The notes under the pieces are model-generated. The model did no database searches, was not told the origin of the DNA, and was given only the letters and a program-made list of their open reading frames with translations. DNA of 64,000 bases from Gammaproteobacteria bacterium (lineage in GTDB: Bacteria > Pseudomonadota > Gammaproteobacteria > Magnimaribacterales > AG-339-G14): contig SGZL01000002.1 of the NCBI GenBank assembly GCA_004213955.1, positions 74,982 through 138,981 of the forward strand, read 5' to 3'. Positions 1-10,922 of the stretch are shown here, one piece after another (positions within the stretch are counted from its first letter, which is position 1; every line of letters starts with the position of its first letter). Position numbers and translations under genes: made by a program.

Positions 1-99
1 TATATATATCTAAAAGCTATATATAAAATATTAAGCCTTCAAAAAAGGTATAAGAAAAAGTCAGTATCTTCAGATAATATAATCTAAAAGGGTTGGGTT

Positions 100-906
100 A
101 TGAGCGAAGAAGTAAAAAGAGAGATTAATGATTCAGGAGTTATGACAGTAACTCTTAATAGACCTGAAAGTTTAAATAGCTTGAATTATGGGTTAGTGAC
201 AAAAGTCATCGAAGCTTTTGATGAAGCAACCATTAATGATCAAGTAAGGTCTGTAATTTTAACTGGAGAGGGCAGGGGTTTCTGCTCAGGTGCTGATTTA
301 AGTGGGGGCGGATGGCCTATAGAACCTGAATGGTCAACCGGAGAAATTTCAGCAAAAAATATGGAATTTTATTTGAATCCTATGATTAATAAAATTGTTA
401 ACTGCCCAAAACCCGTTGTGAATGCAATAAATGGTATAGCTGCTGGAGGCGGAGTAGGATTAGCATTGAGCGGAGATATTTTAATAGCTGCAAAATCAGC
501 AAAATTTAAATTAGTATTTGGTAAGCAGTTAGGAATTATTTCCGATGTGGGAGCATCTTGGTTTGTACCAAAATTAATCTCTAGAGCAAGGGCTAATGCT
601 CTAGCCTTATTGGGAGAAGATCTTTTATCAGCTCAAGCAGAAGAATGGGGATTAATTTGGAAAACTTATAAAGACGAATCATTAATGGACGAAGCGATGA
701 AGATTGCTTTACAAATATCTGATAGTGCCATTGAAGGACTTAAAGCGTGTGTTCATGCTCATGATCATGCAACCAATGTTTCGCTCAATGAACAATTAGA
801 ATATGAAATAAAAACTCAGAGAGTTCTTTGTGATGAACCAGCTTTTAAAGAGGGAGTTGCCGCGTTCCTGGAAAAAAGGAAGCCAAATTTTAGGAACTTG
901 AAGTAG
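100..906 (+). CDS. enoyl-CoA hydratase/isomerase family protein
   Basis: 268 aa crotonase fold: TLNRPESLNSLN, GEGRGFCSGADL, NGIAAGGGVGLALSGD motifs. Confidence 0.92.
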   Translation: MSEEVKREINDSGVMTVTLNRPESLNSLNYGLVTKVIEAFDEATINDQVRSVILTGEGRGFCSGADLSGGGWPIEPEWSTGEISAKNMEFYLNPMINKIVNCPKPVVNAINGIAAGGGVGLALSGDILIAAKSAKFKLVFGKQLGIISDVGASWFVPKLISRARANALALLGEDLLSAQAEEWGLIWKTYKDESLMDEAMKIALQISDSAIEGLKACVHAHDHATNVSLNEQLEYEIKTQRVLCDEPAFKEGVAAFLEKRKPNFRNLK

Positions 907-2026
907 ATATTTTATTCAAAATTTCTAAGAAAATTTTACTTAATTCTTCTAGGTCTTTTAGAGACACGTTTTCATCAATTTTATGAATCGACTCGTTTAA
1001 TGGTCCAAGTTCTACAATCTCTGCATCCATAACTGACATGAATCTGCCGTCGGAAGTACCCCCACCATTATTAATCACAGGCTCTCTTCCTAGAACTTTC
1101 TTAATTGAATCTATCACTAAGTCAACAAAATAGGTTTTTGTTGTTAAAAATGGAAGGCCGCTCAAGTTCCACTCAACTTTGTAATCAACATTGTGAGAAC
1201 TTAGAATTTTTTCGAATTCTTCAATAAGACCTTCACTAGTAGATTCTGAACAAAATCTAAAATTAAAATCCATCACTAATTCACCTGGCACAATATTTCC
1301 TGCACCTGTTCCAGAATTAATATTAGATATCTGAAACGAGGTAGGCTGAAAATGGTCATTGCCTTTATCCCATTTTTTTTCTTTTAATTCAGAAATAATA
1401 TTAGATACTAAAAAAATTGGATTGATAATTTTTTCAGGATAAGCAATGTGACCTTGTTTACCCATAAGCTTTAATTTTCCACTAAGAGATCCTCTTCTTC
1501 CAATCCTAATGGTATCTCCAACTTTTATGGAAGAGGATGGCTCACCAACAAGACAGTAATCAATTTTTTCTCCTCTTTGGATTAATTTATCTAACAAAAC
1601 GTCAATGAAACCATCCGATGATTCCCCTTCTTCATTACTTGTTAAGAGAATCGCTATTCTAAATTTTTGAGGCTGATCAATTTTTACAAATTCTGAAAGA
1701 GCTTTTATAAAGGCACAAATGTTACCTTTCATGTCTGCGGCACCTCTTCCAAAAATTTTATCGTCTACTTTTTTTCCAGAGAAAGGTGGATGTGTCCATA
1801 ATTCTTCTGGACCAGTGGGAACTACGTCGGTGTGTCCTAGGAAGCAAAAAGTGGGACCATCATTTCCATAAACAGAATAGAGGTTTTCTACATTTTTATA
1901 GTTAATCCTTTCAGATACAAATCCCAAATCATCCAGGATCGGCTGGATAATATCAAAACAGCCTTCATCCTTTGGAGAGATAGATTCAATTTTTATTAAA
2001 TCAGTAATTAGGTTTTCTAGATTCAT
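890..2026 (-). CDS. dapE: succinyl-diaminopimelate desuccinylase (M20 peptidase family)
   Basis: 378 aa; GHTDVVPTGPEELWTHPPFSG, GRGAADMKG, TSNEEGESSDG, NNGGGTSDGRF motifs typical of DapE. Confidence 0.92.
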   Translation of the reverse strand: MNLENLITDLIKIESISPKDEGCFDIIQPILDDLGFVSERINYKNVENLYSVYGNDGPTFCFLGHTDVVPTGPEELWTHPPFSGKKVDDKIFGRGAADMKGNICAFIKALSEFVKIDQPQKFRIAILLTSNEEGESSDGFIDVLLDKLIQRGEKIDYCLVGEPSSSIKVGDTIRIGRRGSLSGKLKLMGKQGHIAYPEKIINPIFLVSNIISELKEKKWDKGNDHFQPTSFQISNINSGTGAGNIVPGELVMDFNFRFCSESTSEGLIEEFEKILSSHNVDYKVEWNLSGLPFLTTKTYFVDLVIDSIKKVLGREPVINNGGGTSDGRFMSVMDAEIVELGPLNESIHKIDENVSLKDLEELSKIFLEILNKISTSSS

Positions 2027-2119
2027 TTTTTTTGTAAGTCTAAAACATTTTAACTATTTATTAAAAAATTTTTTTTTCACTGGTAGAATAATTTTTTAAT
2101 TTATGAAAAAGGATTTTAT

Positions 2120-4285
2120 ATGACTGAATATGTAAACAAGGGCAATTTAAAAGTCTCTAAAAGTTTAGACAATTTGATAAGTGAAAAAGTTTGTCACTCT
2201 ATCGAAGTCTCACCAGAAAGTTTTTGGAGCAATTTTGAAGAAATTTTAAATGAGTTCTCCCCTAAAAATAAGGCACTTCTTGAAAAAAGGGAAAATCTTC
2301 AAGAGCAAATAGACAACTGGCATATTTCCAATAAAGAAAATGATTTTGATAAAGAAACTTATAAAAACTTTCTTAAGGAAATAGGATATCTACTAGAGGA
2401 AGGTGAAGATTTTTCAATAGAAACAGATAACGTAGACCCCGAAATATCAACTATTGCTGGACCGCAATTGGTTGTTCCAGTTATGAACGCAAGATTTGCT
2501 CTTAACGCCGCTAATGCAAGATGGGGTAGTCTTTATGATGCTTTGTATGGAACAGATGTCATATCAGAAGAAAATGGCGCAGAAAGAGGCGGATCCTATA
2601 ATTCTGTAAGAGGAAGTAAAGTAATAGAATTTTCAAAGAAATTCTTAGATGAAACGTTTCCTCTAGCTTCTGGAAGTTTTGCAGACATAACTGCGTTCCA
2701 GATTAAGGAAGGAAAATTACAAATAACTCTCGCAGACCAAAATCAAGTTTCTCTTGAGGACGATTCCAAATTTGAGGGTTTTTCAGGCACTGAAGATAAT
2801 CCAACAGGAATTTTATTGAAGAACAATAATTTACACATGGAAATTCAAATTGACCGTTCCGATACAATTGGATCAGAGGATCCTGCTGGTATTAAAGATG
2901 TTTTAGTTGAAAGCGCAATTACGACTATTCAAGATTGTGAAGATTCAGTCGCTGCAGTTGATGGAGATGATAAAGCTCAGGTTTATGAAAATTGGTTTGG
3001 CCTAATGAAAGGAAACTTAGCAGAAACTTTTCAGAAAAATGACCAAACTATGACTAGGGTTCTCAATTCAGACAGAGATTATTTGAAACCAGATGGTGAA
3101 TCTTTTTCTCTACCAGGAAGAAGCACACTTCTTGTACGAAATGTTGGGCATCTTATGACTAATCCAGCAATTTTAGATAAGGATGGTAATGAGGTATTTG
3201 AAGGAATCATGGATGCTATGTTTACAATTGCTATTGCAAAGCATGACATTTTGAATACTGGATCAACAGTAAATAGTAAAACTAAAAGCATATATATTGT
3301 TAAGCCCAAGATGCATGGACCGGAAGAAGTCAAATACACATGCGATCTATTTGCAGCGGTAGAGACTGCACTTGGTTTAGAACCGTTAACAGCAAAAATC
3401 GGGATCATGGATGAAGAAAGACGAACAACAGTAAATCTTAAGGAATGTATAAGAATCGCTAAAGACAGAGTCATATTTATAAATACAGGATTCCTAGATA
3501 GAACTGGCGACGAAATCCATACTAGTATTGAAGCTGGGCCGATGATTAAAAAATCTGAAATGAAACAACAAACATGGATAAATGCCTACGAAAATTGGAA
3601 TGTAGACACTGGACTAGGCACAGGGTTTAAAGGTAAAGCTCAAATAGGTAAAGGAATGTGGGCAATGCCAGATGAAATGCTGGCAATGTATGAAGGAAAA
3701 ACGAATCATCCTGAAGCAGGCGCAAATTGTGCATGGGTTCCTTCACCAACTGCGGCTACTCTTCATGCTATGCATTATCATCAAATAAGTGTTTCAAAGG
3801 TTCAAGAAAACCTACTTTCACAAGAAAAAGCAGATCTAGACGACATCTTAGAGATTCCTCTCTTGAAAGATCCTGATTCACTTTCTTCTGAAGAAATACA
3901 AAGTGAATTGGATAATAATGCCCAAGGTATATTAGGTTATGTTGTGAGGTGGGTTGATCAAGGAGTTGGTTGTTCAAAAGTACCAGATATTAATAACGTT
4001 GGACTGATGGAGGATCGAGCAACATGTCGAATTTCAAGTCAGCACATAGCTAATTGGCTATTACATGGATTATGTAACGAAGCTCAAGTAATGGACACAA
4101 TGAAAAAAATGGCTCTTGTAGTAGATGAACAAAATTCTGGAGATCCTAAATATATACCTATGGCACCCGACTATAACGGTCATGCTTTTAAAGCAGCATG
4201 CGCATTAGTGTTGGAAGGCAGGAAACAACCCAGTGGTTATACCGAACCAATTTTGCACTCGAAGCGGTTGGATTACAAAGCTTAG
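2120..4285 (+). CDS. glcB: malate synthase G
   Basis: 721 aa; long-form malate synthase with [57 protein letters not shown] and C-terminal [10 protein letters not shown]. Confidence 0.95.
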   Translation: MTEYVNKGNLKVSKSLDNLISEKVCHSIEVSPESFWSNFEEILNEFSPKNKALLEKRENLQEQIDNWHISNKENDFDKETYKNFLKEIGYLLEEGEDFSIETDNVDPEISTIAGPQLVVPVMNARFALNAANARWGSLYDALYGTDVISEENGAERGGSYNSVRGSKVIEFSKKFLDETFPLASGSFADITAFQIKEGKLQITLADQNQVSLEDDSKFEGFSGTEDNPTGILLKNNNLHMEIQIDRSDTIGSEDPAGIKDVLVESAITTIQDCEDSVAAVDGDDKAQVYENWFGLMKGNLAETFQKNDQTMTRVLNSDRDYLKPDGESFSLPGRSTLLVRNVGHLMTNPAILDKDGNEVFEGIMDAMFTIAIAKHDILNTGSTVNSKTKSIYIVKPKMHGPEEVKYTCDLFAAVETALGLEPLTAKIGIMDEERRTTVNLKECIRIAKDRVIFINTGFLDRTGDEIHTSIEAGPMIKKSEMKQQTWINAYENWNVDTGLGTGFKGKAQIGKGMWAMPDEMLAMYEGKTNHPEAGANCAWVPSPTAATLHAMHYHQISVSKVQENLLSQEKADLDDILEIPLLKDPDSLSSEEIQSELDNNAQGILGYVVRWVDQGVGCSKVPDINNVGLMEDRATCRISSQHIANWLLHGLCNEAQVMDTMKKMALVVDEQNSGDPKYIPMAPDYNGHAFKAACALVLEGRKQPSGYTEPILHSKRLDYKA

Positions 4286-5289
4286 TGAGCCCATTAGAAG
4301 ATCATCTTCAATGGCTTTGCCTTCACAAAGAGACTATTTTAGAGCCTGAGAGGCCTATAGTAGATCCGCATCATCATTTATGGCCAGGTGAAGCACATTA
4401 TTTACTTGAAGATCTTTGGTTAGATACTCATGGCGGTCATAACGTTAAAAAAACAGTTTATATAGAATGTTCTCAAGAATATTTAACTTCTGAAGATATA
4501 GATTTTGCCCCAGTAGGTGAAACTAGATTTGTGAAAAAAATCTGTGATGAGGCCCGCAAAGAAATCAATAAGACTCAAATCGAGGGAATCGTGGGACATG
4601 TAAACTTAATGATCGGACCAGATAAAACTCGTGAAGTTTTGAATAGGCATATAGAAGAAGGTGGAAACCTTTTTAAAGGCATAAGACATGCAGGAGGGTG
4701 GGATCATCATCCTGAGCTGTCAAATTCTCACCATAGTCCGCCTAAAAATTTATATTTGAAAGAAACATTTTTAGAAGGTCTGAGAGAAATGATTAATTTA
4801 AATTTATCTTTTGAGGCCTGGCAATATCATCATCAGATAAATCAGGTAGCAAAAATAGCAGAAAGCCTCCCAAATTTAAAAATTGTTTTGAATCATTTTA
4901 GCGGTCCAATTGGAATTGGGCCTTACGCAAACCAGAAAGAAGAAATCTTTGAAATTTGGAAGAAAGACCTAAAGCAGTTAGCAATCCATAAAAATGTTTA
5001 TGCTAAATTAGGAGGCTTAGCAATGCCTCTCAATGGATTTGGTTTTCATAAGCAAAAATTACCACCAAGCTCTGATCAAATAGTAGATTCTCAAAGACAT
5101 TATTACGATTATTTAATTTCTTGTTTTGGCCCGGAGAGATGTATGTTTGAGAGCAATTTCCCAGTGGATAAACAATCTGTATCTTATAATGTTATTTGGA
5201 ACGCTTTTAAAAAAATAGCTTCAATACACACTAGCTCAGACAAAGACCAATTGTTTTACAACACTGCAAAAACTTTTTACAGACTTTAA
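4285..5289 (+). CDS. amidohydrolase family 2 (predicted TIM-barrel metal-dependent hydrolase)
   Basis: IVDPHHHLWPG metal-binding motif, MFESNFPVDK near C-terminus; the ORF track starts at 4198 inside glcB, but a GTG at 4285 overlapping the glcB stop (TAGTG) is a more plausible start. Confidence 0.85.
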   Translation: MSPLEDHLQWLCLHKETILEPERPIVDPHHHLWPGEAHYLLEDLWLDTHGGHNVKKTVYIECSQEYLTSEDIDFAPVGETRFVKKICDEARKEINKTQIEGIVGHVNLMIGPDKTREVLNRHIEEGGNLFKGIRHAGGWDHHPELSNSHHSPPKNLYLKETFLEGLREMINLNLSFEAWQYHHQINQVAKIAESLPNLKIVLNHFSGPIGIGPYANQKEEIFEIWKKDLKQLAIHKNVYAKLGGLAMPLNGFGFHKQKLPPSSDQIVDSQRHYYDYLISCFGPERCMFESNFPVDKQSVSYNVIWNAFKKIASIHTSSDKDQLFYNTAKTFYRL

Positions 5290-6387
5290 TTATTGATTAA
5301 AACCTTGCAGTTCTGCTGCTTCTTCTCTCACGATTTCAGGGGCTCCTAAAATTTGACGATTTAATCCTATTCTTTTGAACCAGTAATGAAGGCCCAATAA
5401 ATCAGTAAAGCCCATACCTCCGTGAACTTCGGTTGCCTTTTTCGAGATTACTTTAGCCACTTCAGAAACGTGTGATTTTGATTGGCAAGCAAGTAGTCTA
5501 GAGGAAGAAATTTCTTCAGTGTCGTAAGAATAAGCAGCTTGCCATACAAGAGAGTAACAAGGCTCTAAATCAGCAGCCATTTCCGCACACATATGTTTTA
5601 CAGCTTGAAAAGAGCTAATAGTTCGGTTGAATTGCTTTCTTTCTTTAGAGTAAGAAACAGCTTTTTCCACCATTGCTTCTGAGGCTCCAACAGTATCTGC
5701 TGCCAGAATTATCCTGCCAGCATCAATAACTTTTTTAGCAATTTCATTATTCTCTGAAGTATTTTCTAAGATTTCAGCTTCGGCATTCTCAAGAATTATT
5801 TCGTGAAAGGTACGAGTTTTATCTACTGTAGTTAATCTATTCATAGTAACTCCCTTATCTTCAGATTTGACTACAAATAAAGTTCCTGATTTGTTAGCAA
5901 GTATCAAAAAATCTGATTTTTCTGCATCCAAGACAAATAGAGCTCGGCCATTGATTTTATTTTTTGAAAACTCTATTCCTGCATCTTCTCTAGCGCCAAC
6001 AAATTCGCTCATACCGACACCGAATCTTATGTCATTAGTTGCAATTCTAGATAGGTAATTTTTTTTCTGATCCTCGCTTCCGCCCAGGTTAATCGCTATT
6101 GGAGCCATTACATATGAGCCTACAAAAGGAATAGGGCCAACGCCTGAACCTAAAGATTGTGCAACTGCTACAGCATGTAATAATCCTGCTCCCAAGCCAT
6201 TGTACTCCTCAGGAACTAAAAGAGTATTTATCCCAAGATTTAAAATGCCATCAAAAATGTTTTTTTCAATTTCTTCACCTTCTCCATTTGCAATTTTTCT
6301 GATTTCATCAACAGTAGCATTGTCTTCAAGAAATTTTTTTACAAAATCTTGAATAGATTCTTGTTCTTCAGATAATCCAAAATACAT
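5290..6387 (-). CDS. acyl-CoA dehydrogenase family protein (smaller partner of adjacent pair)
   Basis: 365 aa; ACAD fold, FNRTISSFQAVKHMCAEMAADLE, EVHGGMGFTDLLGLHYWFKR. Confidence 0.9.
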   Translation of the reverse strand: MYFGLSEEQESIQDFVKKFLEDNATVDEIRKIANGEGEEIEKNIFDGILNLGINTLLVPEEYNGLGAGLLHAVAVAQSLGSGVGPIPFVGSYVMAPIAINLGGSEDQKKNYLSRIATNDIRFGVGMSEFVGAREDAGIEFSKNKINGRALFVLDAEKSDFLILANKSGTLFVVKSEDKGVTMNRLTTVDKTRTFHEIILENAEAEILENTSENNEIAKKVIDAGRIILAADTVGASEAMVEKAVSYSKERKQFNRTISSFQAVKHMCAEMAADLEPCYSLVWQAAYSYDTEEISSSRLLACQSKSHVSEVAKVISKKATEVHGGMGFTDLLGLHYWFKRIGLNRQILGAPEIVREEAAELQGFNQ

Positions 6388-6389
6388 CT

Positions 6390-7634
6390 TTAAACCTCTG
6401 CCTGGACTTTAGGCTCGCGCGGCATGCCAAGACCTCGTTCCGATATAATATTTTTTTGAATTTGGTTAGTTCCCCCACCAATAATTAATCCTAAAAAGTA
6501 CATGTAAGTAAATTGCCATGACCCTCCACCTCTAACGTTAGGATCATCTTCGTAAAGCGTTCCCAACTCTCCCATGATATCTATTGCTAAACCCTCTAAT
6601 TCATGTCGTAGTTCTGTTCCAACTAATTTTTGGATCATACCTCCAAGCTTTACATTTTGTCCCGGATTAATTTTTGCCGAAAGCAATCTTAATGAGTTGG
6701 CTTGAACTGCTAAGACTTTTCCTTGAATTTGGAGCAATCTGTCACGATATGAAGCCACGTCAATCAGTCTTCTTCCATCAATCGTTTCTTCTTTCATAAG
6801 ATTGATTAATGTATTAAGTCTATTGAGAGTAGCATTTGGATTTGCGAGCGAACCTCTTTCATGGCCTAAGACTGAATTGGCTACAGACCATCCTTCGCCT
6901 CTTTTTCCAACAATATTTTCTTCCGGTACAGTTACATTATCAAAGAAAACTTCGTTGAATCCTGCTTTAAGAGTCATATCAACAAGTGGTCGAATCTCGA
7001 TACCTGGAGTATCCATAGGAATTAAGATAAAACTAATCCCAGCATGTTTTGATGCTTCGGGTTCAGTCCTGACTAGACAAAACATCATTTGAGAATATTG
7101 TGCAGTACTAGTCCATATTTTTTGTCCGTTTATTACCCACTTACCATCAATTAGCTCGCCTTTAGTTTGTAAGCTTGCTAGATCACTACCTGCATTAGGC
7201 TCTGAATAACCCTGACACCAAACTGTTTGGCCATGTAAAGTAGATTCTACATGTTCTTGTTTTTGCTCTTCAGTACCCCATTCCAGTAAGGTTGGCACAA
7301 GCATATCAATGCCTTGCCCACCCATAGCATTTGGTACTTTATATTTTGCAAAAGCACCTGCAATAATTCTACTTTTAATAATGTCAGGTTCGCCTCCATA
7401 ACCCCCATATTGTTTTGGAATCGATCTAGCAAAGTAACCTTTTTCAATTAAAAGTTTTTGCCATTCTGATCTGCCAACAGTTTTCCCATTAGCGTTTGAT
7501 GAATTACCAGACAGGGCATCATGCATTTCAAACTTCTCATCATCTGAAGTTATAGTGGCTCCACTATATTCTTTGCAAAAACTTTCTACTTCCTTAGTAA
7601 ATTCATCGTATTCCGAACCAAACTCTAAATTCAT
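6390..7634 (-). CDS. acyl-CoA dehydrogenase family protein (larger partner of adjacent pair)
   Basis: 414 aa; QGYSEPNAGSDLASLQTKGE, INGQKIWTSTAQYSQMMFCLVRT, GGGTNQIQKNIISERGLGMPR. Confidence 0.92.
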   Translation of the reverse strand: MNLEFGSEYDEFTKEVESFCKEYSGATITSDDEKFEMHDALSGNSSNANGKTVGRSEWQKLLIEKGYFARSIPKQYGGYGGEPDIIKSRIIAGAFAKYKVPNAMGGQGIDMLVPTLLEWGTEEQKQEHVESTLHGQTVWCQGYSEPNAGSDLASLQTKGELIDGKWVINGQKIWTSTAQYSQMMFCLVRTEPEASKHAGISFILIPMDTPGIEIRPLVDMTLKAGFNEVFFDNVTVPEENIVGKRGEGWSVANSVLGHERGSLANPNATLNRLNTLINLMKEETIDGRRLIDVASYRDRLLQIQGKVLAVQANSLRLLSAKINPGQNVKLGGMIQKLVGTELRHELEGLAIDIMGELGTLYEDDPNVRGGGSWQFTYMYFLGLIIGGGTNQIQKNIISERGLGMPREPKVQAEV

Positions 7635-7713
7635 ATTTTCTCCTAAATAAGCTGATTTATTTTATAAGTTTCTTATTAAAAATTCATTGAAGAATTTAAA
7701 TAAGATTAATTAC

Positions 7714-8016
7714 TTAGTCTCTAAATTCTCTTCTATCACCTCTAAGAACACAGGTTAAGTGATAAACAACAGATATTTCTCGAGTAACATTTTGAGTTAT
7801 CTCGTGATTTTTATACATACAATAATTTGTCATTATAAAAGGAAGATCTGTCTGTTTTTCCGTCATTACGTAAAGAATATCGTTTTTTTCACAACCTTTA
7901 TTTTCTAACTCTTTTTTTACGTTAGTTAGGTCTAAATTAGGAATTAAACAGATATCATCAAACCCCGCAAAAGTATTTAAACTTGTCATAAAAACAAAAA
8001 TTAGTATTTTTTTCAT
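7714..8016 (-). CDS. small secreted hypothetical protein
   Basis: 100 aa; N-terminal signal-like MKKILIFVFMTSLNTFAG, four Cys; no family recognised. Confidence 0.55.
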   Translation of the reverse strand: MKKILIFVFMTSLNTFAGFDDICLIPNLDLTNVKKELENKGCEKNDILYVMTEKQTDLPFIMTNYCMYKNHEITQNVTREISVVYHLTCVLRGDRREFRD

Positions 8017-8077
8017 TTAACAAGAATTATAAAAGTAATTTCAACTTTATGTATAATCTCCCTTCAAATTAAGATTT

Positions 8078-8152
<75 letters not shown>

Positions 8153-8159
8153 GAATTTG

Positions 8160-8828
8160 TTATTCGTTACCAGTTGAGTTAAATAATTGATCCGCTACGT
8201 AGGGATTAGTCATGCGCTCCTGACCAAAAGTTGAAACTGGTCCGTGGCCAGGAACAAAAGTAACGTCGTCTCCTAAAGGCCAAAGTTTGGTTCTTATTGC
8301 ATTAATTAATTCCTCATGATTTCCTCTTGGAAAGTCAGTCCTGCCAATTGAACCTTGAAATAAAACGTCTCCTACGATGGCAAATTTAGATTCTTTATTA
8401 TGAAAAATTACGTGCCCTGGAGTGTGCCCAGGACAATGGTAAACATCAAAGTGTATTCCATCCAACTCTAACTGATCGCCATCTTCTAACCATCTATCGG
8501 GTAAAAAGTTTTTCGAATCTGAAAGACCATACATTTTTCCATGTTCTTCCAATGCTGAAATTAAAAATTCATCTTCTTTATGCGGTCCTTCGATTGGAAT
8601 ATTAAATTTTTGAGATAAATTGAAGGCTCCTCCAGCATGATCAAGATGCCCATGTGTTATAAAAATTTTAATTAGTTTTAAGTCATTGTCTTTTAAATAA
8701 GATTCAATTTTTTCTAAGTCTCCGCCTGGGTCTGTAACGGCAGCGTTCTTAGTATCTTCATTCCAAATAATGCAAGAATTTTGCATTAGAGGTGTTACTG
8801 GAATTATTTTTGCCTTAAGATTACTCAC
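8160..8828 (-). CDS. MBL-fold metallo-hydrolase (glyoxalase II-like)
   Basis: 222 aa; THGHLDHAGG, HCPGHTPGHV, FVPGHGP motifs. Confidence 0.9.
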   Translation of the reverse strand: MSNLKAKIIPVTPLMQNSCIIWNEDTKNAAVTDPGGDLEKIESYLKDNDLKLIKIFITHGHLDHAGGAFNLSQKFNIPIEGPHKEDEFLISALEEHGKMYGLSDSKNFLPDRWLEDGDQLELDGIHFDVYHCPGHTPGHVIFHNKESKFAIVGDVLFQGSIGRTDFPRGNHEELINAIRTKLWPLGDDVTFVPGHGPVSTFGQERMTNPYVADQLFNSTGNE

Positions 8829-8849
8829 ATTAATATTTTACTATAAATA

Positions 8850-9833
8850 ATGGAATTTAAGTTTATTGAAACTAATGGAATTACTCTTCGAGCTGCAGTA
8901 GAAGGCAAAGGACCATTAGTAATTATGGTGCATGGTTGTCCAGAAAGTTGGTTTAGCTGGAGACGCCAAATACCCGTTATTGCAGAGGCTGGTTACAAAG
9001 TAGTAGCAATTGACGTTAGAGGCTATGGCGGTTCTGATAAACCTCATGCAATTGAAGAATATACGATTAAAAAAATAAGTGATGATCTCATAGGGATCAT
9101 AGATTTTTTTGGGGAAGACCAGGCAATACTATTCGGGCATGATTGGGGTGGTCCAATAGTTTGGTATACAAGTTTATTAAATGAAGACAGAATTTCTGCA
9201 GTAGCAGGATTATCTGTGCCATATTTTCCGCAAAAAGAATTTTCTCCGTTGGATGCTTTCGAGACTATCTATAAAGGTAAATTCTTTTATCAACTTTATT
9301 TTCAAGAAGAGGGAGTTGCCGAAGCGGAATTTGAACCTAATCTCAGAAAATATTTAGAAGCTACTTACTTTTCTATCGACGCAAGAGGAATGAAAAAACA
9401 ATTTGAAAATCCTTTGAACGCAATGGAAAAAGGCCCAGATGCAAATTATTTAGATGGTGTCATCGAATTTGATGACTACCCGAGTTGGATTAATAAAGAT
9501 GAAATGAACTATTTAATTAACGAATTTGAAATAAGTGGTATGAGAGGTCCATTGAATAGATATAGAGCTCAAAGAAAAGATTTTGAGGATTTAAAAAACT
9601 ATAAAGATAAAAAGTTAAAACAACCCGCTGCGTTAATGGTCGGTTCTTTAGATCCAGTAAACTTCTTTGTGGGCGACGGATATAAAGACACTTCTCATCT
9701 AAAAGATACATTTGATCCAGTTTATGAAAATTTAATTTCTACTAAACTAATCAAAGACGTCGGGCATTGGACACAACAAGAAGCTCCAAAAGAGGTGAAT
9801 GAATTTCTGTTAAATTTCCTCAAACAGATTTAG
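8850..9833 (+). CDS. alpha/beta hydrolase, epoxide hydrolase-like
   Basis: 327 aa; HGCPESWFSWRRQIP, DVRGYGGSDKP, GHDWGG nucleophile elbow, C-terminal DVGHWTQQEAP. Confidence 0.9.
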   Translation: MEFKFIETNGITLRAAVEGKGPLVIMVHGCPESWFSWRRQIPVIAEAGYKVVAIDVRGYGGSDKPHAIEEYTIKKISDDLIGIIDFFGEDQAILFGHDWGGPIVWYTSLLNEDRISAVAGLSVPYFPQKEFSPLDAFETIYKGKFFYQLYFQEEGVAEAEFEPNLRKYLEATYFSIDARGMKKQFENPLNAMEKGPDANYLDGVIEFDDYPSWINKDEMNYLINEFEISGMRGPLNRYRAQRKDFEDLKNYKDKKLKQPAALMVGSLDPVNFFVGDGYKDTSHLKDTFDPVYENLISTKLIKDVGHWTQQEAPKEVNEFLLNFLKQI

Positions 9834-10875
9834 ATTCAATTTGATCGGTATTTGAGAATCTAACTAAGTTTGCTTCAAATTCATGAAGTCGTTTCCAAAT
9901 ACTTCTTAATTCAGTAATGGTAGTCCAATTAAATAAGAATAAAGCAAATCCACTATGTACTCGGTCAAACGCATTGGAAATTTGAATTACTACCCCTAAA
10001 AGTGCCGCACCGGTAAATAAACTTGGCCCTATAATTAAAAACGGGACCACTACCATAAATTGACCGTAACTTTCGATCCATATATCAAAATATCCATAAT
10101 GCAAATAGAGCCTTTGATAATTAAAACGTATACCGGTAAAAAGATACCAAAGCGTATCAGTTTGAGCATAATTTACCTTATCATCCTCTCCAAGGACCAG
10201 ATCCTTCCGAAAAGCTGCTTCTACCTTTTGATTATTGTATTCAAGACCTGGCAATCGATATCCTACAAACCAAGAAATAACTAATCCACCTATAGAAACC
10301 GAAAGAGCGGTCCAAACCAAGGAGCCTTCTATATCGCTAAAGAATGGAATAGTTACAGAATCACTCAATGCCCAAAGCACTGGAACAAATGCAACTAAAG
10401 TCATAATCGCCCTGACAACCTGTAACCCTAAACTCTCTACTATTCGAGCGAATCTATTACAGTCTTCTTGGATCCTTTGACTAGCACCTTCGATTTCCTC
10501 CTCAACACTCTGCCATCTTGGAATGTAATTAAATGTAATGGCTTGTCTCCAGCGTAGGCCATAAATTCTAGTAAACCAGGCAGTAAAAGTTGCTAAAAGT
10601 ACATAGGGCATTGCTATTACCAAAAAACTTGGATTACCTTCAAAGCCATTAAATAAAAAATCGGTAGAAATTAAAAAGTCATAAAATATGTCTATTCCTT
10701 CTTGAGGGTTCTCTGAGAATTCAGCAGCCATTTGAAGATGATCATAAAAACCACCATACCAAGAGTTAATTGCTACTGTTAATTGGACTTGGATCCAAAG
10801 CGAACTAATTAATAGAGCTAGACCACCATAAGCCCAAGAAGCCCATTCTTTAGATGCATAAAAAGCACGTAACAT
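9820..10875 (-). CDS. SbmA/BacA-like family inner-membrane transporter
   Basis: 351 aa; NSWYGGFYDHLQ near N-terminus, RWRQAITFNYIPRWQ, VHSGFALFLFNWTTITELRSIWKRLHEFE near C-terminus, as in SbmA/BacA. Confidence 0.85.
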   Translation of the reverse strand: MLRAFYASKEWASWAYGGLALLISSLWIQVQLTVAINSWYGGFYDHLQMAAEFSENPQEGIDIFYDFLISTDFLFNGFEGNPSFLVIAMPYVLLATFTAWFTRIYGLRWRQAITFNYIPRWQSVEEEIEGASQRIQEDCNRFARIVESLGLQVVRAIMTLVAFVPVLWALSDSVTIPFFSDIEGSLVWTALSVSIGGLVISWFVGYRLPGLEYNNQKVEAAFRKDLVLGEDDKVNYAQTDTLWYLFTGIRFNYQRLYLHYGYFDIWIESYGQFMVVVPFLIIGPSLFTGAALLGVVIQISNAFDRVHSGFALFLFNWTTITELRSIWKRLHEFEANLVRFSNTDQIESKSV

Positions 10876-10922
10876 AAAAAAATAATTTTAAATTTTCAAA
10901 AAGTTTAAACTATTATATTCCT

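Noticed and set aside
3079-3474. 131-aa minus-strand ORF
   Set aside because: Antisense inside glcB, no recognisable domain.
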